Shown: one piece after another, positions 27,891 to 39,336 of the stretch
Layout: the number at the start of each line of letters is the position of its first letter
Position numbering within the stretch: the first letter of the stretch is position 1
Assembly (NCBI RefSeq): GCF_012295575.1
Contig: NZ_CP051180.1
Location: forward strand, 3,968,001-4,032,000
Source of the DNA: Ferrimonas lipolytica
GTDB taxonomy: Bacteria > Pseudomonadota > Gammaproteobacteria > Enterobacterales > Shewanellaceae
Direction of reading: 5' to 3'
Length of the DNA stretch: 64,000 nt
Position numbers and translations under genes: made by a program
Notes under the pieces: generated by a model
The model's database searches: none
Seen by the model: only the letters and a program-made list of their open reading frames with translations
What the model was told of the DNA's origin: nothing

Positions 27891-28997
27891 ATGGCCTGGA
27901 ATGAGCCTGGCAATCAAGGCAAAGACCCCTGGGGAAACCGGGGCGGAAAGGATCAGGGACCACCTGATCTGGACGAAGTATTCCGCAAGTTCTCTAACCG
28001 TTTCGGCGGTGGTGGCAACTTCAGCGGAATTGGTGTGGTTTTGGTGTTGGTTGGTGCCCTTATCGTGTACGGCCTTTCTGGCTTGTACAAGATTGAGGAA
28101 GCCGAACGTGGTGTGGTTCTGCGTTTTGGCCAATTCCATAGCGTCGTAGGTCCCGGTTTGGGGCTGCGTCCGACGTTCGTTGACAAGGTTTACCCAGTTA
28201 ACATTCAGCGAGTAAATCGCTTGAATGCGTCTGGTTTAATGCTGACCAAAGACGAAAACGTGGTAACCGTGCAGATGGAGGTGCAGTACCGCATCGAAGA
28301 TCCGCGCAAGTACCTGTTTAACGTTACTGATCCGGATCAAACCCTAAGTGAAGCCCTCGACAGTGCGTTGCGCTACGTTGTTGGTCACACCACCATGGAT
28401 AATATCCTAACGGTTGGTCGTGAACAGGTTCGTCAAGATACCTGGGAAGAGCTGGACGGCATTATTGCTCCGTATGACATGGGTATCCGTGTGGTTGATG
28501 TCGCCTTTAAAGAAGCGCGTCCACCAGAGGAAGTGAAGCCAGCATTTGATGATGCTATCGCTGCCCGTGAAGATGAAGAGCGTTACGTACAAGAAGCGAC
28601 TGCCTACAGCCGTCAGGTTGAACCACAAGCCCGTGGTCAAGCTGAGCGTATGTTGAAAGAAGCTGATGCGTACCGCCAACGTATGGTTCTTGAAGCGGAA
28701 GGTGAAGTGGCTCGCTTTAATCAGTTGCTGCCTCAATACGAAGCTGCCCCAGTGGTAACTCGTGAGCGCCTCTACCTTGAGACCATGGAACAGGTTTACA
28801 GCAACACCTCTAAGGTGATGGTTGAAAACGATGGTGGTTCTATGTTCTACCTGCCGTTGGATAAGATTATTCAAGGCCAGTCGCCAGCATCAGTACAACC
28901 GATGCAGAACGCGCCGAGCAGTCAGAACCGTGCCATTCGTTCTACTACCAGTGAACCAATAAATAACCGCGTTAGCGGTCGTCAGGGGAGAAACTAA
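27891..28997 (+). CDS. hflK: FtsH modulator HflK
   Basis: SPFH-family inner-membrane protein that, with HflC, forms a cage around the FtsH protease. The 368-residue protein has a Gly/Asn-rich cytoplasmic N-terminus (MAWNEPGNQGKDPWG), one membrane helix (about 46-68), then the SPFH domain and a long helix. The ATG at 27891 has GGAG eight bases upstream; a GTG two codons earlier is rejected. hflC follows after three bases. Confidence 0.97.
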   Translation: MAWNEPGNQGKDPWGNRGGKDQGPPDLDEVFRKFSNRFGGGGNFSGIGVVLVLVGALIVYGLSGLYKIEEAERGVVLRFGQFHSVVGPGLGLRPTFVDKVYPVNIQRVNRLNASGLMLTKDENVVTVQMEVQYRIEDPRKYLFNVTDPDQTLSEALDSALRYVVGHTTMDNILTVGREQVRQDTWEELDGIIAPYDMGIRVVDVAFKEARPPEEVKPAFDDAIAAREDEERYVQEATAYSRQVEPQARGQAERMLKEADAYRQRMVLEAEGEVARFNQLLPQYEAAPVVTRERLYLETMEQVYSNTSKVMVENDGGSMFYLPLDKIIQGQSPASVQPMQNAPSSQNRAIRSTTSEPINNRVSGRQGRN

Positions 28998-29000
28998 GCC

Positions 29001-29882
29001 ATGAATGTTCGGATCTTAGTCATCCTATTTATTGCCGCCATTTTGGGCTTTTCATCGATCTTTGTGGTTGATGAAGGCGAGCGCGCTATCGTTAAGCGTT
29101 TTGGTAAAATTGGCAAAGACGCTGCAGAGCAAACCTTGGTGTACGAGCCAGGCTTGCACTTTAAAGTCCCATTCTTTGACCAAGTTACGCGTTTGAATGC
29201 ACGTATCTTGACCTTGGATGCACCAGCGGATCGCTTTGTAACCTCTGAGCAGAAAGACGTAATCGTTGACTCTTTTGTTAAGTGGCGTATTACTGATTTT
29301 GGTCAGTACTACTTGGCGACCCAGCAGGGTAACCAGCTTATTGCTGAGTCGTTGTTGCAATCAAAGATCAACAACGGCCTGCGTAGTGAGTTCGGTAGCC
29401 GTACCATCCGCGACATCGTTTCTGGTAGTCGTGATGAGCTGCAACGTGCAGCGATGGAAGGTACCCAAGACGACGCTGAAGAGCTTGGTATTACCGTAGT
29501 CGATGTTCGTGTTAAGCAGATTAACTTACCTCGTGAAGTGAGTGAGTTCATCTACAACCGTATGCGCGCTCAGCGTGAAGCGGTAGCTCGTTCACACCGT
29601 GCTGACGGCCAAGAGAAAGCTGAAGTAATGCGTGCTGGTGCAGATGCCTTGGTAACCCTTACATTGGCAGAAGCTGAGCGTGAGTCGCGTACTTTACGTG
29701 GTAAAGGTGATGCCGATGCCGCTGAGATCTACGCTAACGCCTATGGTCAGAACCCTGAGTTCTACAGCCTACTGCGTTCACTTGATGCGTACCGTACCTC
29801 CTTTGCTAGCAAAGAAGATGTATTGGTCGTTTCACCGGATTCAGAGTTCTTCCAATACATGAAGAGCAAAAATCTAAAATAG
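29001..29882 (+). CDS. hflC: FtsH modulator HflC
   Basis: Partner of HflK. The 293-residue protein has one N-terminal membrane helix (ILVILFIAAILGFSSIFVV) followed by an SPFH domain and the helix rich in EAVARSHRADGQEKAE. A terminator directly follows the gene, so most transcripts of the nnr-to-hflC operon should end here. Confidence 0.97.
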   Translation: MNVRILVILFIAAILGFSSIFVVDEGERAIVKRFGKIGKDAAEQTLVYEPGLHFKVPFFDQVTRLNARILTLDAPADRFVTSEQKDVIVDSFVKWRITDFGQYYLATQQGNQLIAESLLQSKINNGLRSEFGSRTIRDIVSGSRDELQRAAMEGTQDDAEELGITVVDVRVKQINLPREVSEFIYNRMRAQREAVARSHRADGQEKAEVMRAGADALVTLTLAEAERESRTLRGKGDADAAEIYANAYGQNPEFYSLLRSLDAYRTSFASKEDVLVVSPDSEFFQYMKSKNLK

Positions 29883-29899
29883 TGGATAATTCCGCAGCA

Positions 29900-29926
29900 A
29901 AGCCCGGCTTAGCCCGGGCTTTTTTG
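29900..29926 (+). terminator. Rho-independent terminator after hflC
   Basis: AGCCCGG and CCGGGCT form a seven-base GC stem followed by TTTTTTG. It lies between hflC and the small membrane protein gene. Confidence 0.88.
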
Positions 29927-29956
29927 TTGCTGAAATTTGTGCGTATGAGGTTTTCG

Positions 29957-30148
29957 ATGCAAACAGCAATGATGATTTTTGCCGGGGTACTATTGATCGA
30001 GGGTCTAGGCCCAATGCTATTTCCTAAACAATGGCAGCGAATGGTTATTCAACTGGCAAAACAGCATCCTCAATCACTGCGGCGAATCGGTGGCTGTCTA
30101 GTCAGTTCTGGTTTAGTCTTGCTGTGGATTTTTTCTTCGTCACAGTGA
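29957..30148 (+). CDS. yjeT: DUF2065 family small membrane protein (YjeT)
   Basis: A 63-residue protein with two hydrophobic segments (MMIFAGVLLIEGLGPMLFP and GGCLVSSGLVLLWIF), matching the YjeT/DUF2065 family by sequence and by position between hflC and purA. Its function is unknown. The ATG at 29957 is chosen because TGAGG lies seven bases upstream and the family length is about 60; the frame extends upstream through the terminator hairpin, which cannot be coding. Confidence 0.88.
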   Translation: MQTAMMIFAGVLLIEGLGPMLFPKQWQRMVIQLAKQHPQSLRRIGGCLVSSGLVLLWIFSSSQ

Positions 30149-30161
30149 TTTGTTTTTGATC

Positions 30162-31502
<1,341 letters not shown>

Positions 31503-31528
31503 TCGTTTTTAAGTAAATCGCGACAAAA

Positions 31529-31563
31529 TTAACGGGGCCTTATGGCCCCGTTAAAGTTTTTAT
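31529..31563 (+). terminator. Rho-independent terminator of purA
   Basis: TTAACGGGGCC and GGCCCCGTTAA form an 11-base perfect stem with loop TTAT, followed by a T-rich tract. Confidence 0.9.
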
Positions 31564-31585
31564 AAAGGGGGTCGATACCCTTTGT

Positions 31586-32206
31586 ATGAACCTAAAATTA
31601 CTTGTTGCTGCGCTGTTGTTATCAACGTCAACACAGGCGGCGGAATCGCTTAAAGCGGTTGATATTTATAGCCAAGAATCGTTGTTAACGATGCTTCGTA
31701 ATAATACGCACCTGCAACAGGTTCGGCGTGACGAGTGCCAGTTGCTGCAAGATATTGAAGCGCGCGCTTCGGTATTGAAGGTACCTGCCTATCAAATGCT
31801 GTGGGCTGATATGCAGCTGTACGGTGTTTGTACTCCCAAAAATGTTGAGCAAGGCTGGGAGTTTTTGCAGATGGCGGCAGGACAGGGGTTGTCTGATGCC
31901 ATTGAGCAGATTGGGCGTTACCATATGGAAGGCCGATTTGTAGTAACGGACCAAGCCTACGGCTTAAGAATGCTACACATCGCGGCTTCTATGGGGCATC
32001 AGCGTGCACTGCTTTCCGTTGCCGATTATTACGGCCAAGGTTATGGCAGCGCTTGGGATTATAGCGACGTGTACCAATGGCTGCACCATGCGGTGTTTAG
32101 CGATGAGCCTCAACGACGCCAAGCCCAAGCACTAATGAGCAAGTTAGCGCAACAACTGCCACCGAGTGTTCGCAAACAAACCAGACGCAGCGTATTACGG
32201 CGCTAA
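31586..32206 (+). CDS. motX: sodium-type flagellar motor protein MotX
   Basis: MotX forms, with MotY, the T ring that holds the PomA/PomB stators of the sodium-driven polar flagellum. The 206-residue protein has a signal peptide (ending QAAE) and Sel1-like helical repeats. The segments CQLLQDIEARA and PAYQMLWADMQLYGVC match what I remember of Vibrio MotX. It lies between purA and rnr, where E. coli has nsrR. Its presence implies a sodium-driven polar flagellum encoded elsewhere. Confidence 0.9.
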   Translation: MNLKLLVAALLLSTSTQAAESLKAVDIYSQESLLTMLRNNTHLQQVRRDECQLLQDIEARASVLKVPAYQMLWADMQLYGVCTPKNVEQGWEFLQMAAGQGLSDAIEQIGRYHMEGRFVVTDQAYGLRMLHIAASMGHQRALLSVADYYGQGYGSAWDYSDVYQWLHHAVFSDEPQRRQAQALMSKLAQQLPPSVRKQTRRSVLRR

Positions 32207-32340
32207 CGGTAAAATAGACGCCATAACCCTCTAATATTGTCTGGTGAAGCTAGATTTAGCGACGCCAGTGCAACTAATTCAGCCTCGTATAACTAATTCC
32301 GTTATACTTTCCAGTGATTTCCCATCCACTTGGTAGACTA

Positions 32341-34743
32341 ATGAGTCACGATCCCAATTTTAATCGGGAGGCGGAAAAGTACGCCAACCCGATAGCGAGC
32401 AGAGAATTTATTCTCGCTTTTATGCAACAACAGAATGCGCCAGTGGCTCGCGAAGAGCTTGCTGCTCATTTTGATCTAGAAGGCGATCAGTTTATCGCTT
32501 TGAGCCGTCGCTTACGTGCGATGGAGCGCGATGGTCAGATTGTTTATACCCGTAAAGGCCGTTACGGCCTGCCTGAGCGCATGAACCTTATCACCGGCAC
32601 CGTATTGGGCCACCGCGATGGTTTTGGCTTCTTCCGCCCGGAAGATGGCAGCGACGATCTGTACCTGCCGGAAAAGGCGATGTTCTCCGTCCTGCACGGC
32701 GACAAAGTGATGGCACAGATTGACGAAGGCGATCGCCGTGGTCGTAAGAGCGCTCGCATTGTTCGCGTAGTTGAACCTCGCAACCCGATGATTGTTGGTC
32801 GCTACTTCCTAGATGAAGGCATCGGCTACGTCGTTCCAGATGACAGCCGTCTGTCGCAAGACATCCTAATCCCAGAAGAGGGTCGTAATGGCGCTCGTGA
32901 AGGTCAGGTTGTGGTTGCTGAACTGGTTAAGCGTCCTGCGCATCATACCCACGGCATTGGTCGTGTTGATGAAGTTCTGGGTAACGAGATGCAACCGGGT
33001 ATGGAGATCGAGATGGCACTGCGTAGCCATGATCTTCCCCATGTATTCTCCGAAGCGTTATTGGCCGAAACAGCTAAAATCGCCGACGAAGTAACTGAAG
33101 AAGATAAGCAAGGTCGCCGCGATCTGCGTAACTTACCGTTGGTCACCATCGACGGTGAAGACGCGCGCGATTTTGATGACGCGGTTTACGCTGAAGCGAA
33201 GAAAAGCGGTGGCTGGCGCTTGTATGTTGCCATTGCTGACGTAAGTCACTACGTACGCCCAGGCATGGAGCTCGATAAAGAGGGCCTTGCTCGCGGTAAC
33301 TCTGTGTACTTCCCTGCACAGGTGATCCCGATGCTGCCAGAGAAGCTATCCAATGGTTTGTGTTCATTGAACCCACACGTGGATCGCCTCTGTATGGTGG
33401 CCGAGATGACCGTCTCTGCAGCCGGTAAACTGTCAGGTTACAAATTCTACCCAGCAGTAATGCACTCCCACGCGCGCTTAACCTACACCAAGGTAGCGAA
33501 GATGTTGGATGGTGATGGCGACTTATGTGCCGAATACGCTGAAGTATTGCCACACCTGCATGAGCTACACCAGTTGTATCAAACACTCGATAGTGCGCGT
33601 CAACAACGTGGTGCACTGGTGCTGGAAAGCGAAGAAACCCAGTTTATCTTCAACGAAGAACGTCGTATCGAGAAGATTGTGCCGCGCAGCCGTAACGTTG
33701 CCCACAAGATGATTGAAGAGTGCATGATCTTAGCCAACGTTGCTGCCGGCAAGTTCGTGAAGAAGCATCACGGTGATGTGCTGTACCGTATTCATGAAGG
33801 CCCAAGTGAGCAGAAATTGCTAACTTTACGCGACTTCCTGAAGCAGCAAGGCTTGGAGCTTAAAGGCGGTACTGAGCCGTCACCATTGGATGTTCAAGAG
33901 TTGTTGCTCAACACCCGCGAACGTGGTGATGCAGAGCTTATCCAAACCATGGTATTGCGTTCGATGAAGCAGGCTGTATACAGCGCTGACAACATTGGTC
34001 ACTTTGGTTTGGCGTTGGACAGTTACGCCCACTTTACCTCGCCAATTCGTCGTTACCCTGACCTGGTATTACACCGAGTTATCCGCTATTTAAGCGCCAA
34101 AGAGCAGAACCCGGAGTTACCTTTACAGCAGTTGCTGACTGACGGTGGTTTTGGCTATGCCGAAGGCCCATTGGCCGAACTAGGTGAACACACCTCAATG
34201 ACCGAGCGCCGCGCTGACGATGCCAGCCGTGACGTATCCGACTGGTTGAAGTGTGAGTTTATGCTCGACCACGTTGGTGATGACTTTGAAGCGGTTGTTA
34301 GTGGCGTCACCAGCTTTGGTTTATTTGTTCGTTTGAAGAGCTACCACATCGATGGCTTAGTGCACATCTCAAGCTTGGCTAATGACTACTACAACTTTGA
34401 TCCACTGCGCCAAGCGCTGGTTGGTGAGAGCAGTGGTAAACGCTACCGCCTTGGCGATGAAGTGCAGGTTAAGGTGATGGCAGTCAAGTTAGATGATCGC
34501 CAGATCGATCTTGCTCTATTCGATGCAGATGCACCGAAGCCAAAAGCCAAGCGTCGCAGTGGCGGCAGCAAACGCACCAGCAGCAGCAAAGCCAAATCGG
34601 GCGCTGCGGCTAAAGGCAACTTACGCAGTGGTAAAGATGCCCCTAAAGACGAGAAGAAGCCTTCACGCAATAAGAAATCTGGTCGCAGCGGTGGCGATAA
34701 GGCCCGCGGCGGCAGTAAGAACAAACGGACCAAAAGCGAATGA
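32341..34743 (+). CDS. rnr: ribonuclease R
   Basis: 3'-5' exoribonuclease able to degrade structured RNA. The 800-residue protein has an N-terminal helix-turn-helix region, cold-shock domains, the RNB catalytic domain with clustered aspartates ([13 protein letters not shown]), an S1 domain (about 640-725) and a Lys/Ser/Gly-rich basic tail of about 70 residues. The ATG at 32341 ([18 protein letters not shown]) matches the family start; a GTG nine codons upstream is not needed. The stop overlaps rlmB as ATGA. Confidence 0.97.
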   Translation: MSHDPNFNREAEKYANPIASREFILAFMQQQNAPVAREELAAHFDLEGDQFIALSRRLRAMERDGQIVYTRKGRYGLPERMNLITGTVLGHRDGFGFFRPEDGSDDLYLPEKAMFSVLHGDKVMAQIDEGDRRGRKSARIVRVVEPRNPMIVGRYFLDEGIGYVVPDDSRLSQDILIPEEGRNGAREGQVVVAELVKRPAHHTHGIGRVDEVLGNEMQPGMEIEMALRSHDLPHVFSEALLAETAKIADEVTEEDKQGRRDLRNLPLVTIDGEDARDFDDAVYAEAKKSGGWRLYVAIADVSHYVRPGMELDKEGLARGNSVYFPAQVIPMLPEKLSNGLCSLNPHVDRLCMVAEMTVSAAGKLSGYKFYPAVMHSHARLTYTKVAKMLDGDGDLCAEYAEVLPHLHELHQLYQTLDSARQQRGALVLESEETQFIFNEERRIEKIVPRSRNVAHKMIEECMILANVAAGKFVKKHHGDVLYRIHEGPSEQKLLTLRDFLKQQGLELKGGTEPSPLDVQELLLNTRERGDAELIQTMVLRSMKQAVYSADNIGHFGLALDSYAHFTSPIRRYPDLVLHRVIRYLSAKEQNPELPLQQLLTDGGFGYAEGPLAELGEHTSMTERRADDASRDVSDWLKCEFMLDHVGDDFEAVVSGVTSFGLFVRLKSYHIDGLVHISSLANDYYNFDPLRQALVGESSGKRYRLGDEVQVKVMAVKLDDRQIDLALFDADAPKPKAKRRSGGSKRTSSSKAKSGAAAKGNLRSGKDAPKDEKKPSRNKKSGRSGGDKARGGSKNKRTKSE

Positions 34744-35480
34744 AACATGAAATGGTATTTGGCCTGCATGCAGTAGAAGCACTGCTGCAGCGTCAACCTG
34801 AGCGCGTTAAAGAGCTGTGGTTGCTGAAAGGGCGTGAAGATGAACGCCTAACCAGCATTACTACATTGGCAACGCAATTTGGCCTCAAACCACAGGTTAC
34901 CAGCCGAAAAGTATTGGATGAAAAGTCGGAGTCGACTCAACACCAAGGCGTTTTGGCTCGCTGCGTAGCTGAGCCAGTGAAAGGTGAGAATGAGCTCGAT
35001 GAGCTGCTCGACCGAACTGATGTACCGTTTTTGCTGGTGCTTGATGGAGTAACCGATCCACACAATCTCGGTGCCTGTATCCGCAGTGCGGATGCGGCCG
35101 GTGTCCACGGGGTGATTGTTCCTCGCGATCGCTCCGCTGGTTTGGGGCCAATCGTACGTAAGGTCGCGGTGGGTGCAGCGGAAGCGGTACCACTGTTTCA
35201 GGTTACTAACCTAGCTCGTACCTTACGTCACCTGCAAGAACGTGGCGTGTGGATTGTTGGCGCTGCTGGCGAAGCAACCCATACCCTGTATCAAAGCAAG
35301 CTGACTGGGCCATTGGCTATCGCCATGGGAGCAGAAGGCAAGGGCTTACGTCGTCTAACTCGTGAAGTCTGTGACGATCTGATCAGCATTCCGATGGCTG
35401 GTGAAGTATCGAGTCTGAATGTGTCAGTTGCCACCGGCATCAGCCTGTTTGAAGCGGTGCGACAGCGTTCTGCTGACTAA
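34740..35480 (+). CDS. rlmB: 23S rRNA (guanosine-2251-2'-O)-methyltransferase
   Basis: SpoU/TrmH-family methyltransferase that modifies G2251 in the P loop of 23S rRNA. The 246-residue protein has the N-terminal substrate-binding domain ([11 protein letters not shown]) and the trefoil-knot motifs [34 protein letters not shown] and [18 protein letters not shown]. The start overlaps the rnr stop, the same pair as in E. coli. Confidence 0.97.
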   Translation: MKHEMVFGLHAVEALLQRQPERVKELWLLKGREDERLTSITTLATQFGLKPQVTSRKVLDEKSESTQHQGVLARCVAEPVKGENELDELLDRTDVPFLLVLDGVTDPHNLGACIRSADAAGVHGVIVPRDRSAGLGPIVRKVAVGAAEAVPLFQVTNLARTLRHLQERGVWIVGAAGEATHTLYQSKLTGPLAIAMGAEGKGLRRLTREVCDDLISIPMAGEVSSLNVSVATGISLFEAVRQRSAD

Positions 35481-35502
35481 CACTCGAGCCTGTAGCTAAA
35501 CG

Positions 35503-35535
35503 AAAAACGCCACCTAGCAATAGGTGGCGTTTTTG
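35503..35535. terminator. bidirectional terminator between rlmB and the DUF481 gene
   Basis: AAAAACGCCACCTA and TAGGTGGCGTTTTT flank GCAA. A T tract follows the stem on both strands, so it serves both convergent genes. Confidence 0.9.
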
Positions 35536-35552
35536 TTGGTTCAATCGGTGTT

Positions 35553-36293
35553 TTAGAAGCTGTAGATTAGGTTAACCGTGGAGATCACATCGGTCTTCTC
35601 GCTGTCTTCCGGCACCTTATCGGTGTAGGTGATGTCTACTCCAAACTTGAGCGCCAAGTCAGCCCAGAACTGATTTCGATAAGCCAACTTCAGATCTGCA
35701 ACGGTATTAACGTCACCGGTTTCAATGGTCGCATCGGCGGTGAAGGTGGTGTATTCCTGCAACTTATGTTCCCACTTAGCTGCGGTACGGAAGATCGCTT
35801 CATCTTTTTTGTTCAAGTCGTCATCGGATTCTTCGCTAACGCTCACTTTGTTATAACGATAACCGAGACCGACCTCAAGGATCAGTTCACTGTCCTTGGT
35901 TTCATAGGGGGTCCAACCGTATCCCGATGAAAAGGTATGTTTACGGGTATATGAACCGAAGCGGTCCCACTTTAGGTCGCCACGACCATAGATGTACTCC
36001 GAGCCCGCTAATTTGTAATCAAGCTGGTACTGAAACTGATATTGCTCGGCGGAGGTTTCATCCTCATCTGAAGCAAAGTAACCCCAAACGCCCCACTCAT
36101 GGCGGGCGGCATCGCCATCGTAAATCGCTTTAACGCGGCTGTTAAAGTTGGAGGTATCGCTGTTGCCGCTGGTGTATTGCATTCCCAACTCAATCTCAGA
36201 GCTGAGATTCTTCTCCGGATCGCTGTAGTTTGGTGGCACCAATGCCATCGCTGGAGCGGACAAGAATAAAGCGGAATAAAACAGTGCGCGCAT
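35553..36293 (-). CDS. DUF481 family outer-membrane protein (YdiY-like)
   Basis: A 246-residue protein with a signal peptide (ending PAMA) and repeated amphipathic strands ending in NLIYSF, an outer-membrane barrel signature. The early segment ELGMQYTSGNSDTSNFNSRV is the DUF481 hallmark. Family members have been called salt-stress-induced outer-membrane proteins but their function is not established. It is monocistronic, between the shared terminator and the rpsF promoter region. Confidence 0.88.
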   Translation of the reverse strand: MRALFYSALFLSAPAMALVPPNYSDPEKNLSSEIELGMQYTSGNSDTSNFNSRVKAIYDGDAARHEWGVWGYFASDEDETSAEQYQFQYQLDYKLAGSEYIYGRGDLKWDRFGSYTRKHTFSSGYGWTPYETKDSELILEVGLGYRYNKVSVSEESDDDLNKKDEAIFRTAAKWEHKLQEYTTFTADATIETGDVNTVADLKLAYRNQFWADLALKFGVDITYTDKVPEDSEKTDVISTVNLIYSF

Positions 36294-36520
36294 GGCCTTC
36301 CCCAGTGAGCAAAATAGGTGCAGGACAGTTTGCCCAAGCTGGGCCTAGATGGGAAGAGGTAAGCACCGCTTGTTGGTTTAATTGATGGTCAACGGATAAG
36401 TTGTGTTCAGTGGTGCTTTCCACTACAATGCGCCGGCTAATCGGCCAAAACCCTTTTTGTTCCTTGCTTCATAGGCCCGGCCGAGCCATTTGAAGCTAAC
36501 TAACCGTAAGGAGCGATACG

Positions 36521-36916
36521 ATGCGTCATTACGAAATCGTATTTATGGTTCACCCTGATCAGAGTGAGCAAGTACCTGGCATGGTTGAGCGTTACACTGC
36601 CACCATCGAAAAGGACGGCGGTAAAATCCACCGTCTGGAAGATTGGGGCCGTCGCCAACTGGCTTACCCTATCGAAAAGCTGCACAAAGCACACTACGTT
36701 TTGGTTAACACCGAAGCAACTGCTGAAGCCGTAGCTGAACTGGAAAACAACTTCCGTTTCAACGACGCAGTTATCCGTTCTATGGTACTTCGTACTAAGA
36801 ACGCTGTAACTGAGCCTTCTCCTATGGCGAAAGCCAAGGAAGAGCGTGCTGAGCGCGCTGAACGTGGCGAGCGTCGTGAACGTTCTGAGCGTCCAGCTGC
36901 ACCTGCTGCTGAGTAA
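36521..36916 (+). CDS. rpsF: 30S ribosomal protein S6
   Basis: Binds the central domain of 16S rRNA together with S18. The 131-residue protein starts [21 protein letters not shown] and ends in an acidic/basic tail ([20 protein letters not shown]) where glutamylation may occur, as in E. coli. TAAGGAGCGATACG is its ribosome binding site. It begins the rpsF-priB-rpsR-rplI operon. Confidence 0.98.
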   Translation: MRHYEIVFMVHPDQSEQVPGMVERYTATIEKDGGKIHRLEDWGRRQLAYPIEKLHKAHYVLVNTEATAEAVAELENNFRFNDAVIRSMVLRTKNAVTEPSPMAKAKEERAERAERGERRERSERPAAPAAE

Positions 36917-36925
36917 TCGGATTTC

Positions 36926-37234
36926 GTGAACTCCAATCGCCTGGAGCTTAGTGGCCATGTGTCGCGAGCCCCAAAGACCGTAACCGGAATCAATGGCGTA
37001 CCCCACAGTTTCTTTTTGTTAGAGCATCGCTCAATGCAACAAGAAGCAGGTTTGAAAAGACCGGTGTATTGCAAGATTCAGGTTGTGCTCAGTGGCGAAG
37101 GAACACAATCCTTACTGAGTTATCTAGAGTTGGGAAGTAGTATCAAAGTAAGCGGGTTTCTCGCTTGGCAACAAGGCCGTAATGGTCAAAGCCGTTTGGT
37201 ATTACACGCTGACTCGATTGAATCGATTTGCTAG
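36926..37234 (+). CDS. priB: primosomal replication protein N
   Basis: Single-stranded DNA-binding OB-fold protein that helps PriA reload DnaB at collapsed forks. The 102-residue protein begins MNSNRLELSGHV and matches PriB by sequence and by its place between rpsF and rpsR. The start is a GTG at 36926 with a weak ribosome binding site, so it is probably made in lower amounts than the ribosomal proteins and partly by coupling to rpsF. Confidence 0.95.
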   Translation: MNSNRLELSGHVSRAPKTVTGINGVPHSFFLLEHRSMQQEAGLKRPVYCKIQVVLSGEGTQSLLSYLELGSSIKVSGFLAWQQGRNGQSRLVLHADSIESIC

Positions 37235-37474
<240 letters not shown>

Positions 37475-37513
37475 TCCCTGCGGTCTGTATAAACTTTAAG
37501 TAGAGGAAAGGTA

Positions 37514-37966
37514 ATGGACGTAATTCTGTTAGACAAAGTTGCTAAATTGGGCAACTTGGGTGACAAAGTAACCGTAAAATCTGGTTACGCACGTAACTTC
37601 CTGCTGCCACAAGGCAAAGCAGTTGTAGCTAACGCTGCAAACTTGGAAGTATTTGAAGCTCGTCGCGCTGAGCTAGAAGCTAACATGGCTGATGCCCTGA
37701 AAGCTGCTGAAGCTCGTGCTGAGAAAATCGCTGCTCTGGAAGGCGTTTCTATCGCTTCCAAGTCTGGCGATGAAGGCAAGTTGTTCGGCTCTGTTGGTAC
37801 TCGTGACATCGCTGATGCACTGACTGCTGCTGGCGTTGAAGTAACTAAAGCTGAAGTACGTCTACCAGAAGGCGCTCTGCGCAACACTGGTGACTACGAG
37901 ATCGTTATCGGTCTGCACAGCGACGTAACTGCCACTGCTAAGATCGCTATCGTAGCAGCTGAGTAA
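37514..37966 (+). CDS. rplI: 50S ribosomal protein L9
   Basis: Two-domain protein bound near the L1 stalk. The 150-residue protein begins [19 protein letters not shown], followed by the long connecting helix (about 41-75) and the C-terminal domain. It is the last gene of the operon and closed by a strong terminator. Confidence 0.98.
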   Translation: MDVILLDKVAKLGNLGDKVTVKSGYARNFLLPQGKAVVANAANLEVFEARRAELEANMADALKAAEARAEKIAALEGVSIASKSGDEGKLFGSVGTRDIADALTAAGVEVTKAEVRLPEGALRNTGDYEIVIGLHSDVTATAKIAIVAAE

Positions 37967-37984
37967 GTTCGTTTAGCTTCAAAT

Positions 37985-38015
37985 AAAAGCACCGCCCTAG
38001 GGCGGTGCTTTTTTG
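37985..38015 (+). terminator. Rho-independent terminator of the rpsF operon
   Basis: AAAAGCACCGCCC and GGGCGGTGCTTTT form a long perfect stem with almost no loop, followed by a T tract. Confidence 0.92.
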
Positions 38016-38204
38016 TACCTAAATTTTATTGTTGTGCGCTAAAAATACACAAATCATGAGTCATTAGTGAGCATTGTTACTCTGTTGTTCACTTACCCTG
38101 CAAAATAACCTTGCCCACATCAAGAATTCACTTCAAAGCCATTGTGCTAATGAAAACTGCCAATTACTGTGGCAAAACAATAACGTCAATTGGTGGTGGG
38201 TTTA

Positions 38205-39149
38205 GTGGATACGTTTAAAGACTTAGATTTCTTTAGCTTACAGGTTTTTAAAAGTATCTATGAAACACGACAGGCAGCGACCACAGCTAAGAGTCTTAAT
38301 GTTTCTGCGCCAAAGGTGAGCCGCTGTTTAACAGCGATGCGGGCGCATTTTAGTGATGAGCTGTTTTATCGCAGCCACAATGGTTTATTACCCACTCCGA
38401 AAGCGGAGCGCCTCTATGCCTTTGTCGATAGCTTGGTTGAAGGCTTCAATAAGATGGCAGAAGTGGCTGATGATGACCTTTACGAGCGCCGGCCGATTGT
38501 ATTGGCGGTTGTGCCATTGTTTTTACCGTTATTAGCAAAAACACTCCACCAACCTGAGTTTAGGGAGCTTTCCGAACGAATCGAGATCCGTGTTTGGAAT
38601 GGCGAATCGCTTAGTGCCTTACTGCAAGGTGAGCTGGATTTTGGGATATCATTAGAACTATCAGATTCAACACGGGTTACTTCGACTTCGATTGATATGC
38701 CGGTAGGGATTAGCTTAGTAGGCCATCAGCATCACCCAATATGGCATCAAATGGATGAATTTAAGCTAGAGATGTTGGCTGAGTATCCTTTTGTTTACCA
38801 AATTCTAGTTGGTTTTAATGACCATATTGATCCGCTTGAGGCGTATTTTAGAAATAATGAACTGCCATTTAAAGCTATTTCAGCGGTGGGGAATAGCGAT
38901 GATTGGTATGCCAAGCTGCTAACTAAAAACACCCTATCGTTCTGTGGTACTGCATACCTTGCTAAGTTTGTTGAGCGGCTACCGGGGCTGAAAATTGGGC
39001 TTATTCCAACAGAGGAGATGATGCGGTTGCACCAACATCAAGAGCCCCCTCAGTTCAAATTATTAGAGCGACAGTCGAATCTACGTCGTTACGATGATCA
39101 AGTACGAGGGCAATTACTATCACTTATCTATAAAGCCTTAAGTGACTGA
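38205..39149 (+). CDS. LysR-type transcriptional regulator
   Basis: A protein of about 314 residues with an N-terminal winged helix-turn-helix (LDFFSLQVFKSIYETRQAATTAK, then SAPKVSRCLTAMR) and a periplasmic-binding-protein-like effector domain. The DNA-binding half is a shortened, divergent LysR pattern. Possible starts are TTG 38190 or GTG at 38193, 38196 and 38205; the last is chosen because GGTGGG lies upstream. It reads toward the multiheme lipoprotein gene 187 bp downstream, so it may regulate it. The effector is unknown. Confidence 0.8.
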   Translation: MDTFKDLDFFSLQVFKSIYETRQAATTAKSLNVSAPKVSRCLTAMRAHFSDELFYRSHNGLLPTPKAERLYAFVDSLVEGFNKMAEVADDDLYERRPIVLAVVPLFLPLLAKTLHQPEFRELSERIEIRVWNGESLSALLQGELDFGISLELSDSTRVTSTSIDMPVGISLVGHQHHPIWHQMDEFKLEMLAEYPFVYQILVGFNDHIDPLEAYFRNNELPFKAISAVGNSDDWYAKLLTKNTLSFCGTAYLAKFVERLPGLKIGLIPTEEMMRLHQHQEPPQFKLLERQSNLRRYDDQVRGQLLSLIYKALSD

Positions 39150-39184
39150 TATTTAACTACTAATTCTTGCCTGTTGCAGATAGT

Positions 39185-39214
39185 GAAATTTCCTATTACT
39201 GATTATGAAATTTC
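39185..39214. promoter_or_regulatory. paired GAAATTTC palindromes upstream of the multiheme lipoprotein gene
   Basis: GAAATTTC occurs at 39185-39192 and 39207-39214, with centres 22 bp apart (two helical turns), and a half-similar GAATTTC follows directly. The spacing suits a dimer of dimers. The binding protein is not known; the adjacent LysR-type regulator is a candidate. Confidence 0.35.
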
Positions 39215-39336
39215 GAATTTCTTATCTGTCTGTAAGTATCACGATTTAATAACGCGATTACATATTCACCTACACTAAATGGGTATTTTCTCATATCGTT
39301 GGATAACTGCAGATGCAGATATAAAAAGGATATGAG

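Noticed and set aside
29882-29956. N-terminal extension of YjeT from a GTG at 29882
   Set aside because: It would translate the hflC terminator hairpin and exceed the family length.
33143-33616. 157-codon antisense frame inside rnr
   Set aside because: It mirrors the codon structure of rnr on the other strand and has no family resemblance or initiation signal.
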